Below, one piece after another: positions 1-9,686 of a stretch of DNA of 64,000 nucleotides; within the stretch, counting starts at the first letter, position 1; every line of letters starts with the position of its first letter. Under the pieces are notes generated by a model that worked only from the letters and a program-made list of their open reading frames with translations, did not search any database and was not told the DNA's origin. A program made the position numbers and the translations under genes. This DNA is from an uncultured Halomonas sp. (GTDB lineage: Bacteria > Pseudomonadota > Gammaproteobacteria > Pseudomonadales > Halomonadaceae): assembly GCF_947490095.1 (NCBI RefSeq), contig NZ_CANLFS010000007.1:1-64000 (forward strand). Reading direction: 5' to 3'.

Positions 1-91
1 GCTTACCGGGCCTACGCGATTGGCGGGTCCGTTCATGCCAAGTGCGCTGGCGCTTACCGGGCCTACGCGATTGGCGGATTCGTTCATGCCA
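1..91. repeat. Two REP-like repeat units, 51-bp period
   Basis: A segment of about 40 bp at 1-40 recurs at 52-91 with three or fewer differences. The 26 bases at 42-67 (core TGGCGCTTACCGGGCCTACG) are identical to 22509-22534. They also match the reverse complement of 49347-49372 at 25 of 26 positions. The unit carries the self-complementary CCGG/GGCC core typical of REP elements. The array is cut by the window edge, so its true length is unknown. It lies just upstream of the secretion operon; no promoter is convincing in 92-189. Confidence 0.75.
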
Positions 92-189
92 TGCGGCGAA
101 GAGATCGGTGATCTATCGGTGCTGGGACGGTTTCTGGTAAGCTTGCGCGCCTATCTAAACGCGTATTTTCCCTAACGGTGAACCGCCCC

Positions 190-1977
190 ATGGCAAAGCA
201 ACAGGATGCCACAGATCTGCAGCGTGCCCTCAAGGCGTGCCGTAGCTCCTTCGTATCGGTCGGCTTCTTCAGCATGTTCGTCAACCTGCTGATGCTCGTG
301 CCGCCCATGTATATGCTACAGGTCTACGACCGGGTGCTGACTACCCAGAGCGGCGAAACGCTGTTGATGCTGACGCTGGTGGTCGTCTTCCTGTTCATGG
401 TGATGGGCGGCCTGGAGTTGGTGCGCTCGCGGATACTGGTGCGGGTGGGGAATCGGCTGGACACCACTATCAACTCGCGGCTGTACAGCGCCATGTTCCG
501 GCGCAGCGTGGTGACCCAGGGGCAGCAGAGCGCACAGCCGCTCAATGATCTGACCAGCCTACGCCAGTTTCTGACCGGCAATGGCCTGTTCGCCTTCTTC
601 GATGCGCCCTGGGTGCCGATCTACCTGGGGGTGCTCTTCCTGTTCCACCCCTGGCTTGGCATGTTCGCCACCGGCGCGGGCATCATTTTGCTGGCCCTGG
701 CCATCGCCAACGAGAAGGCCACCAAGGGGCTGCTGGCCGAGGCCAACAGCGAGCATATCAAGGCCCAGGATCTGGCCAACTCCAACCTGCGTAACGCCGA
801 GGTGCTGCATGCCATGGGCATGTTGCCCGGCATCATGGGGCGCTGGGCCGACAAGCACCACGAATTCCTGGCCAAGCAATCCCAGGCCAGCGACCGCGCC
901 GGGGCCCTGACCAATGCCTCCAAGGTGCTGAGGATGCTCTTCCAGTCGATGATCCTCGGCCTGGGGGCCTATCTGGTGCTGCAGGCGGAGATGACCGCGG
1001 GCATGATGATCGCCGGCTCCATCATCATGGGCCGCGCCCTGGGGCCCATCGATCAGATGATCGGCAGCTGGAAGGGCTTCGTGAGCGCGCGTGGCGCCTA
1101 TGGGCGACTCAACGAGCTGCTCACCCAGATTCCGGAAGAGAATCGCCGCATGTCGTTGCCAGCCCCCAGGGGCGACCTGGCGGTAGAGACCGTGGCGGCG
1201 GCGCCCCCCGGGGTGCGCATGGTGACGATTCGGGGCATCAACTTCACGGTGCCGGAGGGGGAGCATGTGGGCATCATCGGCCCCAGTGCCGCCGGCAAGT
1301 CGACCCTGGCGCGGGTGCTGCTGGGCATCTGGCCCACCCAGGTAGGCAGCGTGCGCCTGGATGGCGCCGAGGTGGGCCAATACAACCGCGACGAGCTGGG
1401 GCCTCATATCGGCTATCTGCCCCAGGATATCGAGCTGTTCGATGGCACCATCAGCGAGAATATCGCCCGCTTCGGTGAGGTGAATGCCGAGAAGGTGGTC
1501 AAGGCGGCCAGGAAGGCCGGCGTTCACGAGATGATCCTCGAGTTGCCCAACGGTTACGACACCTATATTTCTTCCACCAGTGGTGCGCTCTCCGGCGGCC
1601 AGCGCCAGCGGGTGGGGCTGGCACGGGCGCTCTACGGCGACCCGGTATTTATCGTGCTCGACGAGCCCAACTCCAATCTTGACGATGCCGGCGAGCGCTC
1701 ACTGAGCCAGACCATCGCCCAGCTCAAGCAGGAGGGGGCCACCCTGTTCGTGATCAGCCACCGCACCAGTGTGCTCAAGAATATGGACAAGCTGCTGGTG
1801 ATGAAGGAGGGGCAGGTCAGTGCCTTCGGCCCCCGTGACCAGGTCATGGCGCAATTTGCCAAGAAGCCGCAGCGCCAGGGACAGGTCAGTCAGGCGTCGA
1901 ATGCGCGATTGGCCTCCATTCGTGGTGGTCGCGGTGAGCCGGAGGGGCCGGCAGGAACCCCCGAGGAGCAGAAGTAA
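190..1977 (+). CDS. Type I secretion ABC transporter, permease/ATPase (PrtD/HlyB-like)
   Basis: This is the inner-membrane, ATP-driven component of a type I secretion system, which exports proteins carrying a C-terminal signal straight to the cell exterior. The first ~290 residues hold the transmembrane ABC exporter domain, with hydrophobic segments near residues 20-90, 140-170 and 245-285. The nucleotide-binding domain follows, with Walker A GPSAAGKST near residue 366, signature LSGGQRQR near 467, Walker B FIVLDEP near 488 and switch motif ISHR. There is no N-terminal C39 peptidase domain, so it resembles PrtD/AprD rather than bacteriocin exporters. The stop overlaps the adaptor start (TAATG). 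A GTG at 178 is an alternative start; neither has a clear ribosome-binding site. The substrate is not adjacent; the best candidate is the repeat protein at 17619. Confidence 0.93.
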   Translation: MAKQQDATDLQRALKACRSSFVSVGFFSMFVNLLMLVPPMYMLQVYDRVLTTQSGETLLMLTLVVVFLFMVMGGLELVRSRILVRVGNRLDTTINSRLYSAMFRRSVVTQGQQSAQPLNDLTSLRQFLTGNGLFAFFDAPWVPIYLGVLFLFHPWLGMFATGAGIILLALAIANEKATKGLLAEANSEHIKAQDLANSNLRNAEVLHAMGMLPGIMGRWADKHHEFLAKQSQASDRAGALTNASKVLRMLFQSMILGLGAYLVLQAEMTAGMMIAGSIIMGRALGPIDQMIGSWKGFVSARGAYGRLNELLTQIPEENRRMSLPAPRGDLAVETVAAAPPGVRMVTIRGINFTVPEGEHVGIIGPSAAGKSTLARVLLGIWPTQVGSVRLDGAEVGQYNRDELGPHIGYLPQDIELFDGTISENIARFGEVNAEKVVKAARKAGVHEMILELPNGYDTYISSTSGALSGGQRQRVGLARALYGDPVFIVLDEPNSNLDDAGERSLSQTIAQLKQEGATLFVISHRTSVLKNMDKLLVMKEGQVSAFGPRDQVMAQFAKKPQRQGQVSQASNARLASIRGGRGEPEGPAGTPEEQK

Positions 1978-3368
1978 TGGCCGATAAACGAGAAACACGC
2001 GAGACCGGCCGGCAGATGGTGCGTCCCGAGATCGATGTCACCCCGGGCCCCCAGACGCTCGAGGGTGAGTACAGCGAGACGCTACCCACCAGCGACAAGG
2101 GCTATCGCCGCCTGGGGTTGGCGATTCTGTTGGTCGCCTTCGGGGGGTTCGGCACCTGGGCGCTGACCGCCTCCCTGGCCGTCGCCGTGGTGGCGCCGGG
2201 TAGCGTCTCCATGGAGACCTTCAAGCGCACCGTGCAGCACCTGGAAGGCGGCATCGTGCGTGAGCTGCTGGTCGAGGATGGCGACAAGGTCGAGGCGGGA
2301 GACCCCCTGGTGATCCTCAGTGACACCCAGGCCCGCTCCCAGCTGGACATCGCCCGCTCCCAGTACCTGATCAACCGTGCCATGGAGGTGCGGTTACTGG
2401 CCGAGCAGGAGGAGGCCGAGCAGCTGGCCTTCCCCGACGAATTGATGCAGAGCGACCGCCCCCGCGTGCAGCAGGTATTGGCGGTGCAGCAGAGCCTGTT
2501 CATGGCGCGCCGCGAATCGCTGCAGGGGGCGTTGCAGTCCCTGGATGAGCAGTCCCGGCAGATGCGTGACCAGATCGATGGCCTGGAATCACAGATCGCC
2601 ATCAACCGCCGCCGCGTCGGCTCGCTGAGAGCCGAGGCCGATGATTTTCGTTCGTTGTTCCGCGAAGGGCTGGGCGATAACCAACGGCTGCGTGAGCTCG
2701 AGCGTCAGGTGCTGGAATATGAGGGCCGCATCGCCGAGCACCGTTCGCAGATTGCCCGCCTCAAGTCCCAGATCAGCGAGAACCAGCTGCAGAAGGAGGT
2801 GCGTCGCCAGGAGTTCCAATCCGAGGTCGGCGAGCAGCTGCGCAATGCCCAGTCACAGATCGCCGAGGCGGAAGAGCGCATTACCTCGCTTTCCGACCAG
2901 GTGGCGCGTACCACCATCTCGGCACCGGTCTCCGGCACCGTGGTCGGGCGCCAGGTGAATACGCAAGGGGCCGTGATTCGTGGCGGTGACCCGATCATGG
3001 ATATCGTGCCGGCGGGGGATGGCTTCGTGGTCGAGGCCCGGGTTCCCAATCGTGACATCGATCATATTTATATCGGTCAACCGGCCAATATTCGCTTCTC
3101 GGCCTTCAATCAGCGCCTCACCAACGAGATCGCCGGTGAGATCATCTACGTCAGCGCCGATAGCTTCGAGGACGAAGCCACCGGCCAGATGTATTACAAG
3201 ACACGGGTGCGGGTGACCGAGGAAGGGCGGAAGGATATGAACGAGCGCATGCAGCTGCTCTCCGGCATGCCGGCGGAAGTGTTGATCAAGACCGGTGAGC
3301 GCACCTTCGCCAGCTATATCGCCAAGCCCATCAGCGACATGCTGGCCCGGGCGATGCAGGAGGAGTAA
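1977..3368 (+). CDS. HlyD-family type I secretion periplasmic adaptor
   Basis: This membrane fusion protein links the ABC exporter to the outer-membrane TolC partner. It has a cytoplasmic N-terminus of about 40 residues and one transmembrane helix near residues 42-65. A lipoyl-like half-domain follows (VQHLEGGIVRELLVEDGDKV), then a long coiled coil (about 120-300). The second lipoyl half (ISAPVSGTVVGRQV) and a C-terminal beta-barrel region come last. Its 463 residues fit the PrtE/AprE subfamily. It overlaps the genes on both sides by one base (TAATG), so the three secretion genes are probably translationally coupled. Confidence 0.94.
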   Translation: MADKRETRETGRQMVRPEIDVTPGPQTLEGEYSETLPTSDKGYRRLGLAILLVAFGGFGTWALTASLAVAVVAPGSVSMETFKRTVQHLEGGIVRELLVEDGDKVEAGDPLVILSDTQARSQLDIARSQYLINRAMEVRLLAEQEEAEQLAFPDELMQSDRPRVQQVLAVQQSLFMARRESLQGALQSLDEQSRQMRDQIDGLESQIAINRRRVGSLRAEADDFRSLFREGLGDNQRLRELERQVLEYEGRIAEHRSQIARLKSQISENQLQKEVRRQEFQSEVGEQLRNAQSQIAEAEERITSLSDQVARTTISAPVSGTVVGRQVNTQGAVIRGGDPIMDIVPAGDGFVVEARVPNRDIDHIYIGQPANIRFSAFNQRLTNEIAGEIIYVSADSFEDEATGQMYYKTRVRVTEEGRKDMNERMQLLSGMPAEVLIKTGERTFASYIAKPISDMLARAMQEE

Positions 3369-4855
3369 TGGTCAAACGATCCTTATGCAGGCCCTTCGCC
3401 CTCGCCCCCATCGCCCTGGCGGTGGCATTCGTCGGCGTCTCGTCGCCGGCCACGGCACAGCCGGTAGCGGCGGTTGAAGGGCAGGGCGCTGATATGCCCA
3501 CCTCGCTGGATGCCCAGCCTTCGGCGCCCGGTCAATCGACGCTTCCCTCTCTGCCGACGCTGTTCCAGAGTGCCCTGGAGCATGATGCCGACCTGGCACG
3601 CCAGCGCTACGAGCTCAAGGCCAGCGAGCGTGACATCGACAAGGCCTGGGCCCAGCTCAAGCCCCAGGTATCGGCCAGTGCCAGCTACTCCTACCAGGAG
3701 AGCGATAACTACTATACCGATAACCCCGATTATGATCCGGGCAGGGACCCGCGCAGCAATGACAATGAGGCGCGCTTCCAGGGGGAAACGGAAGACACTC
3801 TCTGGCAGGTCAGCCTGCAGCAGCCGCTGTTCAGCATGGAGCGCTGGCGCAGCGTCGATCGCGCCGGCGAGCAGGTCGCGGCGGCGGAGCTCGACCTGGC
3901 CGTGGTGGAGCGTGACCTGGCGCTCAGCGTCAGTGAGGCCTATGTCAACGCCTTTATCGCGTCGCGCAAGTTGGCGATGCTAAAGGCCCAGCGCGAATCG
4001 CTCGACCTGCAAGCGCGTCAGGCCAATCGTGCCTATGAGCTGGGAGTGGGCGATCGCATCAATGTGCTCGAGGCTCAGTCGCGCCTCGACCAGACCATCG
4101 CCGACACCGTACAGGCCGACAACGAGCTCAACGATGCCCTCAGTGAGCTGGAACGCCTGACCGGCCAGAGGCCCCAGTTCGATCAGGCGCGGCTCGGCAA
4201 CGTCAACGGCGTGGCCCTGGCCGATATCTGGGGAGACGAGCAGGCGTGGCTCGCGCGCATCGGCAACAATCTCGACGTCAGGCGCGCCACTGCCGAACAG
4301 GCGATCGCCCGGAGCGATACTCGAGTACGGCGCAGCGGCTACTATCCCGAGCTCAATCTTAACCTCAGCTACAGCGATCGCGACTCCAACGACCCCTTCC
4401 GCGAGAGTCAGGACGCGCGTGCCAGCATGCAGCTGGAGATGCCGATCTATCGCGGTGGCTATACCAGCGCCAACGTCGAGCAGGGTGAGCTGAAAGCGAT
4501 GGCCGCCCAGAAAGGGCAGGACAATCAGCGTAACCTGGCCGCCCAGGAAGTGCGCCAACGCCTGCGCTCATTGCGCGGCAACACGCGCCGCATGCAGGCG
4601 TTGCGCCAGGCCATCGAATCCAGCGAGCTCTTCCTGGAGGCCGCCGAGCGCGGTGAACAGCTGGGGCTGCGCGACCTGGTCGACGTGCTCGATGCCCGTG
4701 CCAGCCTCTACGACCAGCAGATCCAGTTTGTGGAAACCTTCGGAACCTCTCTCCTCGACCGGCTCGCGCTTCAGTCGGCGGTGGGTGCACTGAGCAGTGA
4801 GGACCTCCTGGCCACCATGGACCTGCTGGCTCGCATTCATCGGCAAGACGGCTGA
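3368..4855 (+). CDS. TolC-family outer-membrane secretion protein
   Basis: This is the outer-membrane channel of the type I system. A signal peptide ends near residue 30 (SSPATA then QP). It is followed by the two repeated outer-membrane efflux domains of TolC/PrtF, with long helical stretches and Tyr/Ser-rich strands (around 110-150 and 330-350). The 495-residue length is typical. Its start overlaps the adaptor stop, so it is the third gene of a coupled secretion operon. Having a dedicated TolC in the operon, as in prtDEF or aprDEF, suggests a specific exported protein. Confidence 0.93.
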   Translation: MVKRSLCRPFALAPIALAVAFVGVSSPATAQPVAAVEGQGADMPTSLDAQPSAPGQSTLPSLPTLFQSALEHDADLARQRYELKASERDIDKAWAQLKPQVSASASYSYQESDNYYTDNPDYDPGRDPRSNDNEARFQGETEDTLWQVSLQQPLFSMERWRSVDRAGEQVAAAELDLAVVERDLALSVSEAYVNAFIASRKLAMLKAQRESLDLQARQANRAYELGVGDRINVLEAQSRLDQTIADTVQADNELNDALSELERLTGQRPQFDQARLGNVNGVALADIWGDEQAWLARIGNNLDVRRATAEQAIARSDTRVRRSGYYPELNLNLSYSDRDSNDPFRESQDARASMQLEMPIYRGGYTSANVEQGELKAMAAQKGQDNQRNLAAQEVRQRLRSLRGNTRRMQALRQAIESSELFLEAAERGEQLGLRDLVDVLDARASLYDQQIQFVETFGTSLLDRLALQSAVGALSSEDLLATMDLLARIHRQDG

Positions 4856-4869
4856 GGTCGGGCTAGGTC

Positions 4870-6246
4870 ATGCCACATGGCAATACCGCCAGCGACTGGT
4901 TGCGTCATGGCATGCGTGGCTTCGACGCGGCGATCGCGTTCAGCGTGTCATGGGCCCTGCTCAAGGCCATGCCGGGGCTGGACTATACCCAGGGTATCGA
5001 GTATCCCCTGTTGATCCTGGTCGGCAGCCTGCTGCTGACGGCCTGTGGGGAGGTGCTGGGGCTCTATCAGCCCTGGCGCGGGCGTAGCCTCTTCACCATG
5101 CTGGGGGTCTACGCCGGGGGGTGGTTCCTGGCCATTGTGCTGCTCAGCCTGTTTCTGGTCGTGACCCAGGGCGCCATCGTCTTCTCCCGAGCCTGGATGC
5201 TGGCCTCATCGGTGGCCGTGCTGGGGGGCGGGTGTGGGCTGCGGGCGGCGCTCTATGGCTATCTGCGTCGGCTTCGTGCCCGCGGTCGCAATATCAAGCG
5301 GGTGCTCGTGATCGGGCGGGTGGACAACATCGCTCGGGTCGAGCGGCGTCTGGAGAGCCTGCCCTATATCGGCTATCGCATCAGTCATCGTCTGGTCGAC
5401 TCGCCGGCGGATGCGTTATTGCCGCGCATCCAGGCGCTGGTCAGCGATAGCGTCTTTCGACGCGACTTTGACGAGGTCTGGCTGAGCTACCCCCTCAGCG
5501 AAGGCGATACCGTCAAGTGCATCGCCGAGGAATTGCTCTCGGTGCCGGTGAACCTGCGATTCTTCCCCGACCTCTCCGATGTGCGCCTGCTCAATCATCG
5601 CGTCGCCAAGGTGGCGGACATGTATTCGCTGGACCTCAACGTCAGTCCGCTCAATGGCCCCATGCGTCTGATCAAGGCATTGGAGGACCGAGTGCTGGGG
5701 CTGCTCCTGTTCGTGCTCTTCCTCCCCCTGATGCTGGTGATTGCCGCGCTGGTGCGCTGGCGGATGGGCTCACCGGTGTTGTTCAAGCAGTATCGTCACG
5801 GCCTGGACGGCAAGCGCTTTCGCATCTACAAGTTTCGCACCATGCGCCCCCATGCCGAGAAGGGCGTGACCCGCCAGGCCACGGGAGGTGATGTGCGTAT
5901 CACCCGGCTGGGGAGTTTTCTGCGCCGCACCAGCCTCGACGAATTGCCTCAGCTCTACAATGTGCTCCAGGGACGCATGTCGCTGGTGGGGCCTAGGCCC
6001 CACGCCATGGATCACAACGATCACTACAAGGATGTCATCGAGGCCTATATGCAGCGCCATCGGGTCAAGCCCGGCATGACCGGCTGGGCCCAGGTCAACG
6101 GCCTGCGCGGGATCACCGAAGACGTCGAGGTGATGCGTCGACGCGTCGAATACGACCTCTATTACATCGACAACTGGTCGCTGGGGCTGGATTTGAAGAT
6201 ACTGGCCATGACGTTGAGCAAGGGGTTTTTCAACGCCAATCCCTGA
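4870..6246 (+). CDS. Undecaprenyl-phosphate hexose-1-phosphate transferase (WcaJ-like)
   Basis: Polyprenyl-phosphate sugar transferase that starts assembly of an exopolysaccharide or O-antigen-like repeat unit on the inner membrane, usually by adding glucose-1-phosphate to undecaprenyl phosphate. Several transmembrane helices fill residues 15-140 and a CoA-binding-like linker follows. The catalytic bacterial sugar transferase domain occupies about 270-458, with the membrane re-entrant helix, KFRTMR, DELPQLYNVL, MSLVGPRP and the terminal KPGMTGWAQVNG block. Length and order match WcaJ/CpsE. Only 14 bp separate it from the TolC gene, so it probably belongs to the secretion operon. The exact sugar cannot be read from the sequence. 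Confidence 0.9.
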   Translation: MPHGNTASDWLRHGMRGFDAAIAFSVSWALLKAMPGLDYTQGIEYPLLILVGSLLLTACGEVLGLYQPWRGRSLFTMLGVYAGGWFLAIVLLSLFLVVTQGAIVFSRAWMLASSVAVLGGGCGLRAALYGYLRRLRARGRNIKRVLVIGRVDNIARVERRLESLPYIGYRISHRLVDSPADALLPRIQALVSDSVFRRDFDEVWLSYPLSEGDTVKCIAEELLSVPVNLRFFPDLSDVRLLNHRVAKVADMYSLDLNVSPLNGPMRLIKALEDRVLGLLLFVLFLPLMLVIAALVRWRMGSPVLFKQYRHGLDGKRFRIYKFRTMRPHAEKGVTRQATGGDVRITRLGSFLRRTSLDELPQLYNVLQGRMSLVGPRPHAMDHNDHYKDVIEAYMQRHRVKPGMTGWAQVNGLRGITEDVEVMRRRVEYDLYYIDNWSLGLDLKILAMTLSKGFFNANP

Positions 6247-6373
6247 TCAAAATGCGCGACATGCCCCTACTGCTAGTGTGGGCAAGGGTGGCCCCTCAGG
6301 TGTTGTGTCTGCGGGTCAAGCAGGCATGGCTTGTCATGCTTGCGCCGAATACTACTACTAACAGGAGGTGGTT

Positions 6374-8758
6374 TTGCCAGACTGGTGGACATTATGGATA
6401 TCGCTGACACTTAGTGTATCAGCGGTTCTGGCAAGTGGGTGGTTGGCGCCACGAAGAGCCCTCGCGTTAGTTGCCGTGAGTGGCTTTTTGTTGGTTACCG
6501 TGCTGTCGGCGCTTTACGGAGTGGCCGACTATTTCACCGGTCGTGGCATCAACGAGTCGGTCATCTACCACCTCAAGGCGGGCATGACAGGCGCGGGTCT
6601 GGGCGATTACGGCTCGCTCGCTATCGCTGCCGGACTGGCACTGGTGGCGTCTGTGGTAGTGGCGATCGTTGCCTCGGTATGGATATTCCGGCAGGACAGG
6701 CAAGGCAGCCTGCAGGCTACTGGCTGCGTGATAGTGCTCGTGGCCAGTGCCGTTCTGCTACACCCGGCCACTCGGGACCTATATCTCCTGCAGCAACAGG
6801 CGTCATCAGCTCAACATGATGTGGCGCTACCGAAACGCTATATCAAGCCTTCGCTGGTGCCGCCAGAGGAACCGCTCAATCTGGTGGTGCTCTACTTGGA
6901 AAGCGTAGAGCGCACCTACCTGGACGAGCAGTCATTTCCAGGCCTGGTGCCTAATATTTCCCGCCTGGAGAAAGAGGCAACCTCCTTCACCAATGTTCAG
7001 CAGGTGACTGGCACCGGGTGGACCATTGGCGGGATGGTCGCAAGCCAGTGCGGTATTCCCCTGATGACGCCCGGCCATGGTAACTCCATGTCCGGTATGC
7101 CGGACTTCCTGCCACTGGCGGAGTGTCTGGGTGATCATCTGGATCGTCAAGGGTATTGGCTGGATTTCATGGGTGGGGCGGACTTGAGCTTCGCCGGTAA
7201 GGGGCAGTTTTATCGCACTCATGGCTTTACCCGGGTAGCAGGGGGCGATGCGTTATCGGCGGACCTGGATGACCCGCCGCAGTCGGCCTGGGGGCTTTAC
7301 GATGATGCGCTGCTGACGCTGTTTGAACAGCGCCTGGGGGAGCATAGCCGGCGTGGCGTACCGTTCGGGTTGATTGGCCTGACCCTCGATACCCACCATC
7401 CTGAAGGCCATATGCCGCCGGCGTGTCGAGGCGTTAAATATGGCGATGGCAGCAACCCCATGCTCAATGCCGTGCACTGCAGCGATCGTCTGGTGGGACG
7501 ATTTGTCGACTCATTCCGGCAAAGCCCGATGGCCAGCAATACCGTGCTGGTGGTGATGTCGGATCACCTGGCCATGCGCAATACTGCCTGGCAGCAGCTG
7601 GAACAACATCCCCGCCGTAACCTGCTGATGATGTTCAGCCCCCGGCTGCCTCCTCAACGTATTGATAAACCGGGTTCCATGCTCGATGTTGCCCCTACGC
7701 TGCTGGCGGCCATGGGGCATGAAATAGACGGCTGGGGCTTCGGGCGCAACCTGTTTGAAGACGGCGCCACGCTGGTCGAGCGCGAAGGCAGCAACATCAA
7801 CGCCTATCTTCAGCGCCAACGTGGCGCGCTGTCTGCACTGTGGCGCTTTCCAGGGCTGGAGGAAGGACTGACCATCAACGCGGGCGAGAAAACCGTGATC
7901 ATGTCGGGGCAGACCTACCCTGTGCCGGCCTTGATACGGCTGAGTGACGATGCCGGCCTCGCCCACTTTATACCCGCGCGCAAGAACCATAACGAACTAC
8001 CGAACTACCTGGGTCGACTAACCCCGGACGAGGAGTTTATCTGGATAGACCAGTGTCGCAATATCCATGCGCTTTTCGCCTCGGATCCGGTGTCAGATGA
8101 GAGCGAGGCCCTGTGTCGGGTAGTCGGCAGCATGCAAAACGACGTCACTCTGCACCGACTACAAGAGAAGGCCTCGCACCTCAGTCGTGACGACCTGGAA
8201 CATCAGCTCGAGGCTCCACGGGCGACACCGGAAAAGCAGCGACAGCGACAGCTATCGCTGCAGCGCTTCAAGACCACCGGGAGTTGGGATGCTCGTCGAT
8301 TAACTTGGCCTACCTGGACCGATGATGACGTGCTGCACATACGCTCTGCAGGGTTCGGTGCCGGGGCTTCCCACATCCGGTATCGGTCCAGTGGGTTGGA
8401 AGGCGGAGCCCAGCTCAAGCGTGGGGTATCTCTGATAGGAGTAGCTCCCAGCCAGCAGCCAGTGCTGTTGAGGCATGTCGATACCTGCAGGGCAAGCCCA
8501 CCGGAAACCGGTTTTAGCCGCGAGCTGGTGATGCATCAGGGTGACTATGCCGGCTTTGTCGTGCTGGTGCACGATACCGCGTTTTGCGATAACCGCGAGG
8601 CCTTGGCCGCCACATTGCAGGGTACCGGCCTGCAGCAGTGGCAGGCGCTAGGGTTTCGTGAACCCTATATCGGCGTGATTACAGCGCAAGGCGGAGTCGA
8701 TGAAATCAGCGGTCACCCGGGCCGGACAGCCTCGCTGTTCGTCGAGAGGGCCGAGTGA
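6374..8758 (+). CDS. OpgB/MdoB-like phosphoglycerol transferase with C-terminal ILEI-like domain
   Basis: This is an alkaline-phosphatase-superfamily enzyme anchored in the inner membrane. In E. coli, OpgB moves phosphoglycerol from phosphatidylglycerol to periplasmic glucans. Three or four hydrophobic helices lie in residues 1-140. The sulfatase-type domain contains LESVERTY, a candidate nucleophile Thr in GTGWTIGGMVASQCG, DTHHPEGHMP and SDHLAMRNTAW, all close to E. coli OpgB. After residue ~670 comes a region resembling the FAM3/ILEI fold (VDTC, FVVLVHDTAFC, LGFREPYIGVITAQGG), which E. coli OpgB lacks as far as I recall. TTG at 6374 is chosen because AGGAGG at 6363-6368 sits five bases before it; a GTG at 6368 overlaps that motif. 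Target could be the surface polysaccharide or glucans. Confidence 0.85.
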   Translation: MPDWWTLWISLTLSVSAVLASGWLAPRRALALVAVSGFLLVTVLSALYGVADYFTGRGINESVIYHLKAGMTGAGLGDYGSLAIAAGLALVASVVVAIVASVWIFRQDRQGSLQATGCVIVLVASAVLLHPATRDLYLLQQQASSAQHDVALPKRYIKPSLVPPEEPLNLVVLYLESVERTYLDEQSFPGLVPNISRLEKEATSFTNVQQVTGTGWTIGGMVASQCGIPLMTPGHGNSMSGMPDFLPLAECLGDHLDRQGYWLDFMGGADLSFAGKGQFYRTHGFTRVAGGDALSADLDDPPQSAWGLYDDALLTLFEQRLGEHSRRGVPFGLIGLTLDTHHPEGHMPPACRGVKYGDGSNPMLNAVHCSDRLVGRFVDSFRQSPMASNTVLVVMSDHLAMRNTAWQQLEQHPRRNLLMMFSPRLPPQRIDKPGSMLDVAPTLLAAMGHEIDGWGFGRNLFEDGATLVEREGSNINAYLQRQRGALSALWRFPGLEEGLTINAGEKTVIMSGQTYPVPALIRLSDDAGLAHFIPARKNHNELPNYLGRLTPDEEFIWIDQCRNIHALFASDPVSDESEALCRVVGSMQNDVTLHRLQEKASHLSRDDLEHQLEAPRATPEKQRQRQLSLQRFKTTGSWDARRLTWPTWTDDDVLHIRSAGFGAGASHIRYRSSGLEGGAQLKRGVSLIGVAPSQQPVLLRHVDTCRASPPETGFSRELVMHQGDYAGFVVLVHDTAFCDNREALAATLQGTGLQQWQALGFREPYIGVITAQGGVDEISGHPGRTASLFVERAE

Positions 8759-8771
8759 GGCAATGGCAGTT

Positions 8772-9686
8772 TCACCTATTCCAGAAGCGCCGGTGCATCG
8801 ACAGCTGGCGTTTAAGGCGTAGTGGCAGACATTGTTCCATCCGGCCGAGGCGGTAGCCTGCATACTTGAATAGCGTGCGTAGCCCCGCTTCGGGTAGTCG
8901 GTGGGGCGCATCCCGTAGCAGGTAACGGAGCTCTGAGCGTACGAAGCGTAAACCCTCGCCCTCTGCCCGGCCCAGCCACTCCAAGAGCCATGCTTCGCGG
9001 GCGTGGAGTACGCCGATATCGAAGTAGCGTCCACACTCCTCGACCAGAGAATAGTTGTGCGAATGATACACTCTGGCCTCGGCACAATAGGCCAGTTGCC
9101 AGTCCGCCTGAAGCAGCCGTGCCCCGGCTAGCATATCCTCGGAAAGAATGACATTTTCGGTGAACCCCCCTGCGTCCAGTAGTGCTTTACGACGGTAGGC
9201 GGCGAAGGAGTTGGAGAGAAAGGCTGTCTTGACGCCTAGGCGTGGAATATCTTGTGGGCCTACGACATAAGATTTATTGGGGTAGTTAAAATATCTTCCA
9301 TGCTTTGCAATAGCCGTTGCATTGTCATGGGGTAGTTGACGACCAAAGGCAGCGCCGATCGTGGGGTCACTAAAGCAGGCTACCAAGTTTTCTATATCCT
9401 TTATGCCGCATGGAATAGCATCTTGGGTCAAGAATACCACGACTTCTGCATCCTTGAGATATTTCAATGCCCATGAGCGAGTGCCGCCATGATTAAACTC
9501 ATTGCGATCAATAATGACGACTTCAGCTCCTGCCTCGCGAGCGAGGCAGGCTGTATCATCATCCGAAGATGAGTCAATGACCAACAAGTTGTGGCCTCGA
9601 CACGCTGGCAAGGTCTTGGCTAACCAGGTAGGCCAGAGTGTCCCAGCATTAAGTGTGGGAACACAAATGCAGAATCTAATCGACAT
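8772..9686 (-). CDS. Family 2 glycosyltransferase, rhamnosyltransferase-like
   Basis: A GT-A fold glycosyltransferase for surface polysaccharide assembly. The N-terminus has CVPTLNAG and LLVIDSSSDDDT, then NEFNHGGTRS and FLTQDAIP. The FNHGGTR and TQDA blocks are typical of rhamnosyltransferases such as RfbF/WbbL, so rhamnose is a plausible donor sugar, but not proven. The chosen ATG lies 11 bp inside the end of the upstream glycosyltransferase gene, which suggests translational coupling; a start nine codons earlier is possible. It converges on the OpgB-like gene with a 13-bp gap. Confidence 0.85.
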   Translation of the reverse strand: MSIRFCICVPTLNAGTLWPTWLAKTLPACRGHNLLVIDSSSDDDTACLAREAGAEVVIIDRNEFNHGGTRSWALKYLKDAEVVVFLTQDAIPCGIKDIENLVACFSDPTIGAAFGRQLPHDNATAIAKHGRYFNYPNKSYVVGPQDIPRLGVKTAFLSNSFAAYRRKALLDAGGFTENVILSEDMLAGARLLQADWQLAYCAEARVYHSHNYSLVEECGRYFDIGVLHAREAWLLEWLGRAEGEGLRFVRSELRYLLRDAPHRLPEAGLRTLFKYAGYRLGRMEQCLPLRLKRQLSMHRRFWNR

